From contig ONPN01000011.1 of assembly GCA_900319695.1 (NCBI GenBank), positions 1-40,267 of the forward strand: a DNA stretch of 40,267 nt, given 5' to 3'. The translations under genes and the position numbers were made by a program. How positions within the stretch are numbered: the first letter of the stretch is position 1; each line of letters opens with the position of its first letter. The notes beneath the pieces are model-generated. The model ran no database searches. It was not told the DNA's origin and saw only the letters and a program-made list of their open reading frames with translations. Below, piece after piece: positions 33,236-40,267 of the stretch. This DNA comes from an uncultured Eubacteriales bacterium (lineage in GTDB: Bacteria; Bacillota; Clostridia; Oscillospirales; Oscillospiraceae).

Positions 33236-33505
33236 ATGGCAAATCTTCAAATTCGTGTGGACGACGCCCTCAAGTCGGACGCCGACAGGCTTTTTGCCAG
33301 CATCGGCCTGGACACCTCTTCCGCCGTGCGCCTTTTCCTAAGGCAATCAGTCATGCGGGGCTGCATCCCCTTTGAGCTGCGGGGCGACCCTTATCTGCCC
33401 AGTCTGCGGGAGGCCGACGCGAGGGCGAGAGTCGGAGAGCCGAGCTACTCCGAGAGTGAGTTCCGTGAAAAGTCGGAGGCGCTGCTGCGTGGCTTACAGG
33501 TTTGA
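33236..33505 (+). CDS. RelB/DinJ family antitoxin
   Basis: An 89-residue protein starting at ATG 33236, MANLQIRVDDALKSDADRLF then GLDTSSAVRLFLRQSV, the ribbon-helix-helix DNA-binding pattern of RelB/DinJ antitoxins, followed by a flexible toxin-binding tail (SYSESEFREKSEALL). It neutralises the adjoining toxin and represses the operon. AAGGAG lies about 12 bases upstream, longer than ideal. It overlaps the toxin gene by 17 bases. Confidence 0.87.
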   Translation: MANLQIRVDDALKSDADRLFASIGLDTSSAVRLFLRQSVMRGCIPFELRGDPYLPSLREADARARVGEPSYSESEFREKSEALLRGLQV

Positions 33506-33797
33506 ATATCGGGCCTCGTTCTGGCAGGACTATTCCGCGGCGCTGGCCTATATCGCCGGGAGCCTGAAAAACCCCATTGCGGCGAAAGAACTGGACGAGG
33601 CGTTTGAGCGGGAAAAGCAGGCGCTGCTCAGCTTTCCGACAGCGGGAAAGCCCTTCGCTTCACCGCCCGACGTGGACGCGCCTTATTACGCTCTGCGCGT
33701 AAAAAGCTATCTGGCCTTCTATGTGGTTGTGGGCGATGTGGTGGAGTTCCGCCGCTTTCTGTACAGCCGCGCAAATCTGCACGAAAGGCTGCAATGA
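33489..33797 (+). CDS. RelE/ParE family toxin
   Basis: A 102-residue protein beginning at GTG 33489 (VAYRFEYRASFWQDYSAAL), with GGAGG about 8 bases before. The sequence (AAKELDEAFEREKQALLSFP, YYALRVKSYLAFYVV, VEFRRFLYSRANLHERL) fits the RelE/ParE fold, including the final basic strand. Such toxins cleave mRNA on the ribosome or poison gyrase; the key catalytic residues vary and I cannot tell which subtype. Located between the secreted Ig-like gene and yvcK, it is a small two-gene chromosomal module. Confidence 0.82.
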   Translation: MAYRFEYRASFWQDYSAALAYIAGSLKNPIAAKELDEAFEREKQALLSFPTAGKPFASPPDVDAPYYALRVKSYLAFYVVVGDVVEFRRFLYSRANLHERLQ

Positions 33798-33814
33798 CAG
33801 CCAAAGCGCGCAAA

Positions 33815-33854
33815 AAGGGCGCAGTATACCTCAAATTGGGTATACTGCGCCCTT
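33815..33854 (-). terminator. Bidirectional terminator between relE and yvcK
   Basis: A perfect 16-bp stem (AAGGGCGCAGTATACC / GGTATACTGCGCCCTT). Read leftward it is followed by TTTTTG, a good tail for the yvcK operon; read rightward it has no T run. Confidence 0.7.
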
Positions 33855-33896
33855 ATGATATTCTGACAGGGAGAGGCTTACCGCACAGTCTTTACC

Positions 33897-33940
33897 GACC
33901 GACCGACCGACCGACCGACCGACCGACCGACCGACCGACC
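33897..33940. repeat. Tetranucleotide microsatellite (GACC)11
   Basis: Eleven perfect GACC units, 44 bases. It lies in the 325-base gap between the relE and yvcK stops, which otherwise holds only the terminator, so no coding gene seems to be switched by it. Confidence 0.95.
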
Positions 33941-34122
33941 GAGTTAATGCTACGCCGTGCCGCCATGTCTGTCAACCCCTTCTGTAAGTTTACATAATCA
34001 CAAAGTATTGTATAGAGATCATGTGATAAACACACTATACACGATCCCGCCGCGTTTTGCAAGGGGGGGAAATCGGACAAGACCGGACGCCGCCTTTTTC
34101 CGTCATACGCTTTATGGGGAGC

Positions 34123-35073
34123 TTATTTCCCCATCAGCCACGAGAAAATGAGGAACGCGGTTTTCAGCGCGTCGTGGCGGAGGCTGCCGTCCTCGATGCA
34201 GACCACGTCGTCCTCGATGAGCCGCGCCCCCAGGGCGAGGACTTTCTCCCGGTCGAGCTCCACCGCCGTCTTGTTCTCCTTCGTGAGATAGACCTCCGCG
34301 ACGGCAGGGTCGATCATGCCGTTGTTGGCCAGCACGATATCCACCTTCCGCGCGCCAAGATAGCGGTTGAGCACCTTCAAATGGTCGCTGACCTTGTAAT
34401 GATCCGTCTCCCCCGGCTGGGTAAAGAAGTTGCAGACATACAGTACCGGCGCCTTGGCCCGGCTTATGGCCTCCACCACCTCCGGCGCGATCAGGTGCGG
34501 GAGGATGCTGGTGTAGAGGCTGCCGGGGCTGAAGACGATGAGATCGCTGTCCAGGATGTGGGCGACGACCTCCTGGCTGACATGCACGTCGTGGTCATAG
34601 TTGAGGCGGGCAATGCTGCGGATATTGCGGCTTACCTCCACCTGGCCGAAAAACTCCCGCTCATGCGCTTCATTTTCCCCCACCAGCTCGACCTTTTCCT
34701 CGGTCAGCGGGAGCACCGTCCCCTTCACGTTGAGAAGGCGGCACATGTAGCGCGTGGCCTCGGTGAGGCTGCCCTTGAGGTCGATGAGCGCGGCGAGCAT
34801 GATGTTGCGCACCGGATGGTTGTGAAGGCTTCCGTCCCTGGAGAAACGGTAGCGCAGCAGGCGCGTGAAGTCCTCGTCCACGTTCGCCATGGAGATGAGC
34901 ACCTTGCCCACGTCCCCGACGGCGGGGATATCCAGTTCCTTCTTGAGCACCCCGGTGCTGCTGCCGTTGTCGCTGACGGCGATGACGGTGGTGACGTCCA
35001 CGGGGAAGAGCTTCAGGCCGGACAGCAGGCAGGACAGCCCCGTCCCGCCGCCGAAAACGACGATCTTTTTCAT
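34123..35073 (-). CDS. yvcK: YvcK family gluconeogenesis/envelope factor (CofD-like)
   Basis: A 316-residue protein with MKKIVVFGGGTGLSCLLSGL, VSDNGSSTG, the GDVGKVL region and SPGSLYTSILPHLI, hallmarks of the YvcK/CofD-like family that binds UDP-sugars and supports cell-wall synthesis and growth on gluconeogenic carbon. ATG 35073 has AGGAG about 9 bases before. In most Firmicutes it lies with rapZ and whiA; here it is the last gene of the ycxB-like/alr/ddl operon (28-base gap to ddl), which ties it to peptidoglycan metabolism. Confidence 0.9.
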   Translation of the reverse strand: MKKIVVFGGGTGLSCLLSGLKLFPVDVTTVIAVSDNGSSTGVLKKELDIPAVGDVGKVLISMANVDEDFTRLLRYRFSRDGSLHNHPVRNIMLAALIDLKGSLTEATRYMCRLLNVKGTVLPLTEEKVELVGENEAHEREFFGQVEVSRNIRSIARLNYDHDVHVSQEVVAHILDSDLIVFSPGSLYTSILPHLIAPEVVEAISRAKAPVLYVCNFFTQPGETDHYKVSDHLKVLNRYLGARKVDIVLANNGMIDPAVAEVYLTKENKTAVELDREKVLALGARLIEDDVVCIEDGSLRHDALKTAFLIFSWLMGK

Positions 35074-35101
35074 GCGCTCAGCTCCTATCTGACAGCAGGG
35101 T

Positions 35102-36169
35102 TTATCTCTCTTTCTTTCTCTGCTCCATGGACAGCAGGATGATCTTCTCGCACAGCTCCGCGTAGCTCATGCCCTCGACCGCGGCGGACTTGGGGATCAG
35201 GGAGTTCGGCGTCATGCCGGGCAGGGTGTTGACCTCGAGGCACCAGGCCCGCCCCTCTCTGTCCAGGATGAAGTCCACGCGGGAGTAGACCGAGAGGTTC
35301 AGCGTCCTGTGGAGACTCAGCGCCGCCTCGCCGATGCTGCGCCGCTCCTCCTCCGTGATGGGGGCGGGGCAGATCTCCCGCGCGCCCTCCGCGCCGTTTT
35401 GATACTTGGCGACGTAGTCGAAATACGTCCCCTCGGGCGGGACGATCTCAATGGCCGGGAGGTAGCGCTCGTCCAGGATCGGCTGGGTGATCTCCCGGCC
35501 GTAGATTTTTTCCTCGACAATGACGCGGGTGTGGAAGCGCAGCAGATCCCGCAGGGCCTGTTCCAGCTCCCCGCGCGTCTCCGGCAGGGCCACGCCGATG
35601 GACGAGCCGCCGTTGACCACCTTCACCGCGCAGGGCACGGGCAGCTCCTCTTTAAGGCGCGGGATGTCCGCCTCGGTATAGCGCAGCTCCCGCCACGCGG
35701 GGGTGCGGACCCCGGCGATCTCCATGGCGTGCTTGGCGACCGCCTTGTCCATGGCCATCGCGCTCGCCAGCGGGTCGGACCCGGTGTAGGGCACGCCCAG
35801 CAGATCGAGCGCCGCCTGGATTTTGCCGTCCTCGCCGTCGGCCCCGTGCAGGCCGAGGAACACGCAGTCGGCCAGCTTGCACAGCTCCATCACGTTTTTG
35901 CCGATGCGGCTCGGCCCCTTCATCTCACGGGCAGCCTTGACCGCCTCGATATTCGGCGCGGTCTTGCCGATGGCGACCTGGCCGATGAAGCCGTCCGGCG
36001 CGTCGAAGGCGTCGGCCAGCTCCCCCTCGTAATTTTCAAGGCCCATGTAGAGATCGACAAAGATCGCCTTGTGGCCGACAGAGCGCAGGGCCTTGCAGAC
36101 AGACGTGCCCGTGACCAGTGAGACATGGCGCTCGGTGCTGACGCCGCCGCCCAATACAACAATTTTCAT
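35102..36169 (-). CDS. ddl: D-alanine--D-alanine ligase
   Basis: A 355-residue ATP-grasp ligase joining two D-alanines for peptidoglycan precursors. N-terminal GGGVSTERHVSLVTG matches the GG.S.E..VS..S signature; the ATP-grasp part shows VKVVNGGSSIGV, VEEKIYGREI, the omega loop with YFDYVAKY, and the metal-binding end VDFILDREG, CLEVNTLPGMTPNSLIP. ATG 36169 lies 20 bases after the alr stop; the only SD-like AAGGA is about 14 bases away, so translation is probably coupled to alr. A longer frame from 36235 overlaps alr and is not the family start. Confidence 0.93.
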   Translation of the reverse strand: MKIVVLGGGVSTERHVSLVTGTSVCKALRSVGHKAIFVDLYMGLENYEGELADAFDAPDGFIGQVAIGKTAPNIEAVKAAREMKGPSRIGKNVMELCKLADCVFLGLHGADGEDGKIQAALDLLGVPYTGSDPLASAMAMDKAVAKHAMEIAGVRTPAWRELRYTEADIPRLKEELPVPCAVKVVNGGSSIGVALPETRGELEQALRDLLRFHTRVIVEEKIYGREITQPILDERYLPAIEIVPPEGTYFDYVAKYQNGAEGAREICPAPITEEERRSIGEAALSLHRTLNLSVYSRVDFILDREGRAWCLEVNTLPGMTPNSLIPKSAAVEGMSYAELCEKIILLSMEQRKKER

Positions 36170-36189
36170 ATGACAGTGGGATATTCCTT

Positions 36190-37320
36190 TCAGAAATTTT
36201 TCACCACGCGGGGAACGCGCTTGGAAACCGCGCACAGAAGCTCATAGGGGATGGTCTGCGCCGCGCGGGAGATGGCGTTGAGATCGCTTTCCGCGCCGAA
36301 GATTTCGACCTCGTCCCCCGCCTTGACGTCCGGCAGGTCGGTGAGATCGACCATGCACATGTCCATGCAGATGCTGCCCCGCTGGGGGGCGAAGCCGCCG
36401 CCGACAGAATAGGCGCATTTGTTGGAGCTCAGGCGCGGCAGGCCGTCCGCGTAGCCGACGCCGAGCACGCCCATGCGGGTCTCGCGCTCCGTCGTGAAGC
36501 GGCGGCCGTAGCTGACCGTGGTGCCGGGGGCGTAGCGCTTGACCGTCAGCACGCGGGTGACAAGGCGCATGCAGGGCCTGAGGCCGAGCTTGCCCTCGTC
36601 GTCGCCGTAGCCGTAGAGCAGCAGGCCGGGCCGCGCCATGTCCAGGGCAAATTCCGGCATGTAGTGCAGCACCGCGCCGGTGTTGGCACAGTGGCGGATT
36701 TTGAAGGAGACGCCCGCCGCCTCCGCCGCTTCGATCACGGCGAGGAAGACGCGGTACTGCTCTCTCGTGTAGCGCTCGTTTTCCTCGCCCGCCTCGTCCG
36801 AGACAGCGAAGTGGGTAAAGACGCCCTCGACCTCGAGCCCCGGCAGCCCGCAGGCGCGTATCAGCTCAGCCGTGCCCCGCTCATAGTCCCGGCCCGTGCA
36901 GAGAAAGCCGATGCGGGACATGCCGGTGTCCACCGCCATGTGGACCCGCAGCGTCGTGCCGAGCCGCAAAGCCTCGGCGGAAAACGCCTCCGCCTCTTGA
37001 ATGCCCGTGACCGCCTGGGTAATGTTATGCTCGGCCAGCGCCTTTGTATACGTGCCCGGCGTGTGGCCCAGAATCAGGATCGGCATGGTGATCCCGCCGC
37101 GGCGCAGCTCCAGCGCCTCGTCCAGACAGGCCACCGCCAGATAGTCTGCGCCCGCGTCCTCCAGCAGCTGCGCCGTCTCCAGAGCGCCGTGGCCGTAGGC
37201 GTCCGCCTTCACCACGCCGAGGAAGCGGCAGCCCTCCGGGATCGCCGCGCGCAGGGCGCGGTAGTTGTGCAGGATGTTTGCGGGGCTGATCTCGGCCCAG
37301 CAGCGTTTTTGTTCGTTCAT
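36190..37320 (-). CDS. alr: Alanine racemase
   Basis: A 376-residue PLP enzyme making D-alanine for ddl. The PLP lysine is K38 in GVVKADAYGHG; VSYGRRF (Tyr about 271) aligns with the second catalytic tyrosine, and GVGYADGLPR, GSICMDMCMVDLTD and a C-terminal beta domain are present. ATG 37320 has GGGAGG 8 bases upstream. Placed in front of ddl, giving a complete D-Ala-D-Ala branch in one operon. Confidence 0.95.
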   Translation of the reverse strand: MNEQKRCWAEISPANILHNYRALRAAIPEGCRFLGVVKADAYGHGALETAQLLEDAGADYLAVACLDEALELRRGGITMPILILGHTPGTYTKALAEHNITQAVTGIQEAEAFSAEALRLGTTLRVHMAVDTGMSRIGFLCTGRDYERGTAELIRACGLPGLEVEGVFTHFAVSDEAGEENERYTREQYRVFLAVIEAAEAAGVSFKIRHCANTGAVLHYMPEFALDMARPGLLLYGYGDDEGKLGLRPCMRLVTRVLTVKRYAPGTTVSYGRRFTTERETRMGVLGVGYADGLPRLSSNKCAYSVGGGFAPQRGSICMDMCMVDLTDLPDVKAGDEVEIFGAESDLNAISRAAQTIPYELLCAVSKRVPRVVKNF

Positions 37321-37351
37321 GTGTGTTGCCTCCCGTCAGGGTAAGGTGCGC

Positions 37352-37930
37352 TTACAGGTGCATCGGCTCGCGCTCCCGCGCTCTCAGCCACTCCCGCAGA
37401 CGGTTGAGCGGGGTGACGCGGCGCATGAAGAGCTTGCCGGTCTTGTCCTCCACGAAACGGCGAAACTCGCCCTCGCGGTCTTTCAGTCCCTCCTTCGGGA
37501 CGCGGTAGCCGCCGTACTGCGTGCGGAAGAGGTAGAAGGCGTCGTAATCCTCCCCCAGCGCGAGGACTTCCCCATAGGGCAGGGCGTCAAGCTCCTCCCT
37601 GTCCGGCAGGGTGAAGATGCGCATTCTCTTCTTTTCAAACACATAGCGCGACGCGGGCAGCGGCTGCCCCGCCGCCTCAAGCTGGTCGGCGATTTTTCGC
37701 GCGGTGCGGTTGGCGGCCGCGTAGGTGCTGGTCATCAGATAGCAGGCATAGGCCATGATCAGCAGGCTCCACCAGCTCCCGCCGCCGTAGAGCACGGCGA
37801 TCACGATCAGCAGCACGCTCACAAGCCCCTTCGCCGTGCGGTTGCGGCCGCAGAACAGATCGTACTGCATGTGGGCCAGGGCCGTCAGGCTCTGCCGGTC
37901 GTGGTGCATCTCGACGTCGAACGCGGGCAT
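37352..37930 (-). CDS. YcxB-like membrane protein
   Basis: A 192-residue protein with two membrane helices (LVSVLLIVIAVLYGG and SWWSLLIMAYACYLM) followed by a soluble domain (ADQLEAAGQPLPASRYVFEK, YGEVLALGEDYDAFYLFRT), the layout of the YcxB family. Function unknown. ATG 37930 has AGGAGGG 6-7 bases before; a frame from 37987 adds residues without a ribosome site. It is the first gene of the alr-ddl-yvcK operon, 31 bases before alr. Confidence 0.75.
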   Translation of the reverse strand: MPAFDVEMHHDRQSLTALAHMQYDLFCGRNRTAKGLVSVLLIVIAVLYGGGSWWSLLIMAYACYLMTSTYAAANRTARKIADQLEAAGQPLPASRYVFEKKRMRIFTLPDREELDALPYGEVLALGEDYDAFYLFRTQYGGYRVPKEGLKDREGEFRRFVEDKTGKLFMRRVTPLNRLREWLRAREREPMHL

Positions 37931-37977
37931 GGCCCGTCCCTCCTCTCCGCTGCGGTCAGGTTTATCATAGATAGTGT

Positions 37978-38006
37978 ATTTTAGCACGTCCGCCGGAAAA
38001 GCGCAA
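37978..38006 (-). promoter_or_regulatory. Promoter of the ycxB-like/alr/ddl/yvcK operon
   Basis: On the minus strand TTGCGC (38001-38006) and TAAAAT (37978-37983) with a 17-base spacer, about 48 bases before the ycxB-like ATG. Confidence 0.5.
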
Positions 38007-38139
38007 GGAAAAGCGACTCTCCGTCCATGGCCTTATGCGAAGCTGAAACGCGGCCTGTGTCAAGAACATATCTTTTCCAAAAATAGCGCTCGGTTTTTGT
38101 GAAAGCCGACAAAATCAGCGCTGAGAAAACCGGTTTCTA

Positions 38140-38204
38140 TTGACAGATATATGCATATTGGTGTAAATTTAGCTTGTCTTAAAGGTTTGTTAACACTTTA
38201 TAAT
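38140..38204 (+). promoter_or_regulatory. Two candidate promoters of the TRAP transporter operon
   Basis: TTGACA (38140-38145) with TGTAAA (38162-38167, spacer 16) or TAAATT (38164-38169, spacer 18), and TTGTCT (38174-38179) with TATAAT (38199-38204, spacer 19). Either leaves a 150-180 base leader before dctP. Confidence 0.5.
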
Positions 38205-38217
38205 GCTTGTTTTTTTG

Positions 38218-38265
38218 AAGAGAGGGATCCCTCTCTTCGCCCTTGCTTTCGGCAAGGGCGAAGAG
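38218..38265 (+). promoter_or_regulatory. Structured dctP leader with two mutually exclusive hairpins
   Basis: The perfect 20-base palindrome AAGAGAGGGATCCCTCTCTT (38218-38237) shares bases 38233-38237 with a 14-bp stem CTCTTCGCCCTTGC / GCAAGGGCGAAGAG (38233-38246, 38252-38265). Only one can form fully, a layout often used for attenuation or stability control. No ligand domain is recognised. Confidence 0.5.
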
Positions 38266-38352
38266 GCGCGGGCCGATTCTTCTCCGATTTGGGCGCATAT
38301 GGGTGCTGACGGCCGAAAACACACAAAAAAATGAAAAAGGAGACATCAGACA

Positions 38353-39390
38353 ATGAAGAAACTGCTCGCCCTGGTTCTGACGCTGACAATGATGGTCGGC
38401 CTGTTCGCTGTCGCCCCCGCGGCTTTCGCCGACGACGCCGACGACTATTACATCGAGCTGACCTATTCCAACGTCTTCAACCCCAAAGAGTGGAACTACA
38501 AAGCCGCCGAAAAGTTTGCCGAGATGGTCACCGAGCGCACCGAGGGCCATGTGAAGGTCACCTTCCACGGCCTTAACGAGCTCGACTGCTACCGTGACTC
38601 CGTCGTCCACGCCGTCAACGGCGACAAGTGGATCGGCCTGGAGGAGCCCTCCCTCTTTGCTGACTGGGTCGGCGACTGCGCCGTCCTCGTCGGACCGATG
38701 CTCTACAACAACGACGAAGAGTACAACTACGTCATGGATTCCGACATCGTCAAGGGCGTGAAGGAAGCTCTCGCCGAGGAGAACATCCACATCCTCGACA
38801 CCCACTACTCCTTCGGCTACCGCTCCGTCGTCACCAACCTCGACATCACCAAGCCCGAGGATCTCAAGGGCGTGAAGCTGCGCTCCACCACCGCCTCCCT
38901 GTTCATCAAGACCATCGAGTGCCTGGGCGCCACCCCCGTCCCCATGAGCTTTACCGAGTGCCTGTCCTCCATCTCCTCCGGCCTGGTCGACGGCTTTGAG
39001 GGCTCCACTTCCACCCTCGCCGGCGCCGGCGCTCCCTACGAGCTGGTCAAGAAGGTCGCCCTGACCAACCACTTCATCGCGACCCGCTGGCTGTTCATGG
39101 CCGAGGACGTGTATCAGGATATGCCCCAGAAGTGGCGCGACATCCTCGATGAGTGCGCGGTCGAGTGCGGCGTCTGGGAGCAGACCCAGTGCGCTGACGA
39201 CGAGGCCGTCCAGATCGAGAAGATGAAGAACGAGGCCGGCGTGACCTGGAACGAGGTCGACATCGACGCCTTCACCGCCGCCTGCGCCCCCGTGTATGAC
39301 TGGATCGTGGAAGAGTACGGCGCCAATCCCGAGCTGCACGAGCAGCTGGTTGAGCTCATCAACAACTTCCGTGCCGAGAAGGCCGCCTGA
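38353..39390 (+). CDS. dctP: TRAP transporter substrate-binding protein DctP
   Basis: A 345-residue exported solute-binding protein for a C4-dicarboxylate-like organic acid. A signal peptide (MKKLLALVLTLTMMVGLFAV, cut after AFA) is followed by the DctP fold: VKVTFHGLNELDCYRDSV near residue 70, PEDLKGVKLRSTTASLF (the helix with the substrate-binding arginine) and VDGFEGSTSTL. Codon use is strongly biased to C-ending codons, suggesting high expression. ATG 38353 has GGAG 11 bases upstream. It is first in dctP-dctQ-dctM; the substrate is unknown. Confidence 0.92.
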   Translation: MKKLLALVLTLTMMVGLFAVAPAAFADDADDYYIELTYSNVFNPKEWNYKAAEKFAEMVTERTEGHVKVTFHGLNELDCYRDSVVHAVNGDKWIGLEEPSLFADWVGDCAVLVGPMLYNNDEEYNYVMDSDIVKGVKEALAEENIHILDTHYSFGYRSVVTNLDITKPEDLKGVKLRSTTASLFIKTIECLGATPVPMSFTECLSSISSGLVDGFEGSTSTLAGAGAPYELVKKVALTNHFIATRWLFMAEDVYQDMPQKWRDILDECAVECGVWEQTQCADDEAVQIEKMKNEAGVTWNEVDIDAFTAACAPVYDWIVEEYGANPELHEQLVELINNFRAEKAA

Positions 39391-39428
39391 TCCTCTCGCC
39401 CGCATTATTCTTTCACAGTGACAAAGAC

Positions 39429-39456
39429 TGGACTGCCCGTTTCTGCGGGCAGTCCA
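39429..39456 (+). other. Intercistronic hairpin between dctP and dctQ
   Basis: TGGACTGCCCG (39429-39439) and CGGGCAGTCCA (39446-39456) form an 11-bp stem without a following T run. Such stems commonly protect the binding-protein mRNA or lower membrane-subunit expression. Confidence 0.6.
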
Positions 39457-39489
39457 TGTCCGGTATTATGACCGTAAGGATTTTTGCCT

Positions 39490-40077
39490 ATGAAAAAGAA
39501 AATCACCCCAAAGTTTATTTTTACCAATCTTGACGCGATCATCTGCGGCACGACCCTGACCCTCTGCGTGATCCTGGTCAACGTCAACGTGGTGTTCCGC
39601 TACTTCCTGAACAGCCCCATCAAGTGGACGGACGAGGTCGTGACGAGTCTCTTCGTATGGACGGTGTTCATGGGCAGCGCCTACGCCCACCGCCGCCACG
39701 CCCACCTCGGCGTCGACATTGTGGTGAATCTGGTCAAGGGCCGCTCCCGCCAGGTGATCGAGTTCATCGTCGCTATGCTGGAGATCGCGATCTTGCTGCT
39801 GCTGACCTATATCAGCGCCCAGTATGTGCTGAACCTGATCTTCAAACGCGGCATCATCTTCCAGATCAAGGACGGCGTTTTTGCCTGGGGCAAGGTCAAG
39901 CTCACCTACACCGACACGCTGCGCATCCCCAAGTGGTACACCGGCGTGGCCGTGCCGCTCGGCTTTGGGCTGTCGTTCATCTATTCCATCGTCGATTTCC
40001 TGCGCTACAACCTGCACATCCTCAAGCCCAAGGCGTCCGATGAGACAGCCGTTGCGGAGGAAGGGGGCGCTTACTGA
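39490..40077 (+). CDS. dctQ: TRAP transporter small membrane subunit DctQ
   Basis: A 195-residue protein with four membrane helices: about 14-36 (IICGTTLTLCVILVNVNVVF), 46-64, 84-108 (EFIVAMLEIAILLLLTYISA) and 145-168 (WYTGVAVPLGFGLSFIYSIV). The conserved family motifs W-T-D-E (KWTDEVVTSLFVW) and R-R-H-A-H-L-G are present. It bridges DctP and DctM in the sodium-driven importer. ATG 39490 has AAGGA about 10 bases before; a TTG two codons earlier is also open. Its stop overlaps the dctM ATG. Confidence 0.88.
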   Translation: MKKKITPKFIFTNLDAIICGTTLTLCVILVNVNVVFRYFLNSPIKWTDEVVTSLFVWTVFMGSAYAHRRHAHLGVDIVVNLVKGRSRQVIEFIVAMLEIAILLLLTYISAQYVLNLIFKRGIIFQIKDGVFAWGKVKLTYTDTLRIPKWYTGVAVPLGFGLSFIYSIVDFLRYNLHILKPKASDETAVAEEGGAY

Positions 40078-40267
40078 TGGAGTTGACCTTTGTCAATCTG
40101 ATCCCTGTCTTTCTGGTCTTCATTCTCTACTTTATGGGCATGCCCATCGTGTACGCGCTCTTCGGCTCCACCTTCTTCTACTTCCTGTTCATCAATACCA
40201 GCGTCCAGCCCTGGACCATCCTGCAAAAGGTGATGAACTCCACGCAGTCCTTCTCCATGCTGGCCAT
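40077..40267 (+). CDS. dctM: TRAP transporter large membrane subunit DctM, N-terminal fragment
   Basis: The frame starts at ATG 40077, overlapping the dctQ TGA by one base (TGATG), and runs off the window. It reads MELTFVNLIPVFLVF, GMPIVYALFG, then QKVMNSTQSFSMLA, the typical N-terminus of the large DctM permease, which forms the Na+-coupled transport channel. About 63 residues are visible of roughly 430. Confidence 0.9.
   Translation, partial: MELTFVNLIPVFLVFILYFMGMPIVYALFGSTFFYFLFINTSVQPWTILQKVMNSTQSFSMLA

Noticed and set aside
33794-33997. 67-codon frame overlapping the relE stop and running through (GACC)11
   Set aside because: Contains the 16-bp terminator stem and the microsatellite; no homology or conserved composition.
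33892-34080. Leftward 62-codon frame with SVGR repeats
   Set aside because: The repeat is simply the translated (GGTC)n; changing repeat number opens no longer downstream frame, so phase variation of a gene is not supported.

Overview
The window looks like a chromosomal segment of a high-GC, anaerobic Gram-positive Clostridia (Oscillospiraceae-like). Support: a pyruvate:ferredoxin oxidoreductase start, strong AGGAGG-type ribosome sites, the Firmicute order gdpP - rplI - dnaB - tilS - hpt - ftsH, a C4-type TRAP transporter, and many GC-rich palindromic interspersed repeats. The genus is inference; no 16S gene is present.

Layout. (1) 1-2355: start of a pyruvate:ferredoxin oxidoreductase gene (minus), a divergent ABC exporter, and an initiator tRNA-fMet with its own promoter. 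(2) 2356-18140: a 15.8 kb integrative and mobilizable element inserted in the 3' half of tRNA-fMet, bounded by a perfect 46-bp direct repeat. Near both ends lie paired GACCCAAAC nonamers with a 12-bp period that look like integrase arm sites. The left part is an unusually elaborate type I restriction-modification operon: hsdR, zinc-ribbon protein, hsdS, 5-TM membrane protein, DUF559 nuclease, RhuM, hsdM. The middle is the leftward mobility operon (excisionase-like protein, winged-helix protein, MobC-like protein, MobP3-type relaxase, tyrosine integrase). The right part holds a DUF6076-like protein, a YjbR/EVE-like fusion and a VbhA-Fic toxin-antitoxin pair next to attR. No conjugation machinery is seen, so transfer would need a helper.

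(3) 18141-21690: a graveyard. It holds remnants of an acyl-CoA synthetase, a surface-polysaccharide protein domain, gmd, manC (in-frame amber stop) and manA (5' truncated), mixed with two MITE-like inverted-repeat elements and a cluster of strong palindromes. This is most simply a decayed GDP-mannose/exopolysaccharide locus. (4) 21728-30187: the leftward housekeeping cluster gdpP - small unknown gene - rplI - dnaB - tilS - hpt - ftsH, driven by a good promoter at 30159-30187. (5) 30249-33797: a sugar-nucleotide transferase with a phosphomannomutase-like tail, blocks of palindromic repeats, a secreted Ig-like/InlB-repeat protein and a RelB-RelE type toxin-antitoxin pair. (6) 33800-38006: a (GACC)11 microsatellite and the leftward operon ycxB-like - alr - ddl - yvcK (peptidoglycan D-alanine branch plus envelope/carbon control). 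(7) 38140-40267: a TRAP transporter operon dctP-dctQ-dctM with a structured leader; dctM runs off the window.

The most interesting part is the mobile element. Its RM operon carries four extra genes between the restriction, specificity and modification subunits, and the whole cargo sits between attL and the integrase. Together with the EVE-like fusion and the Fic module it reads as a compact defence and maintenance island. Functions beyond named domains are inferred from sequence only.
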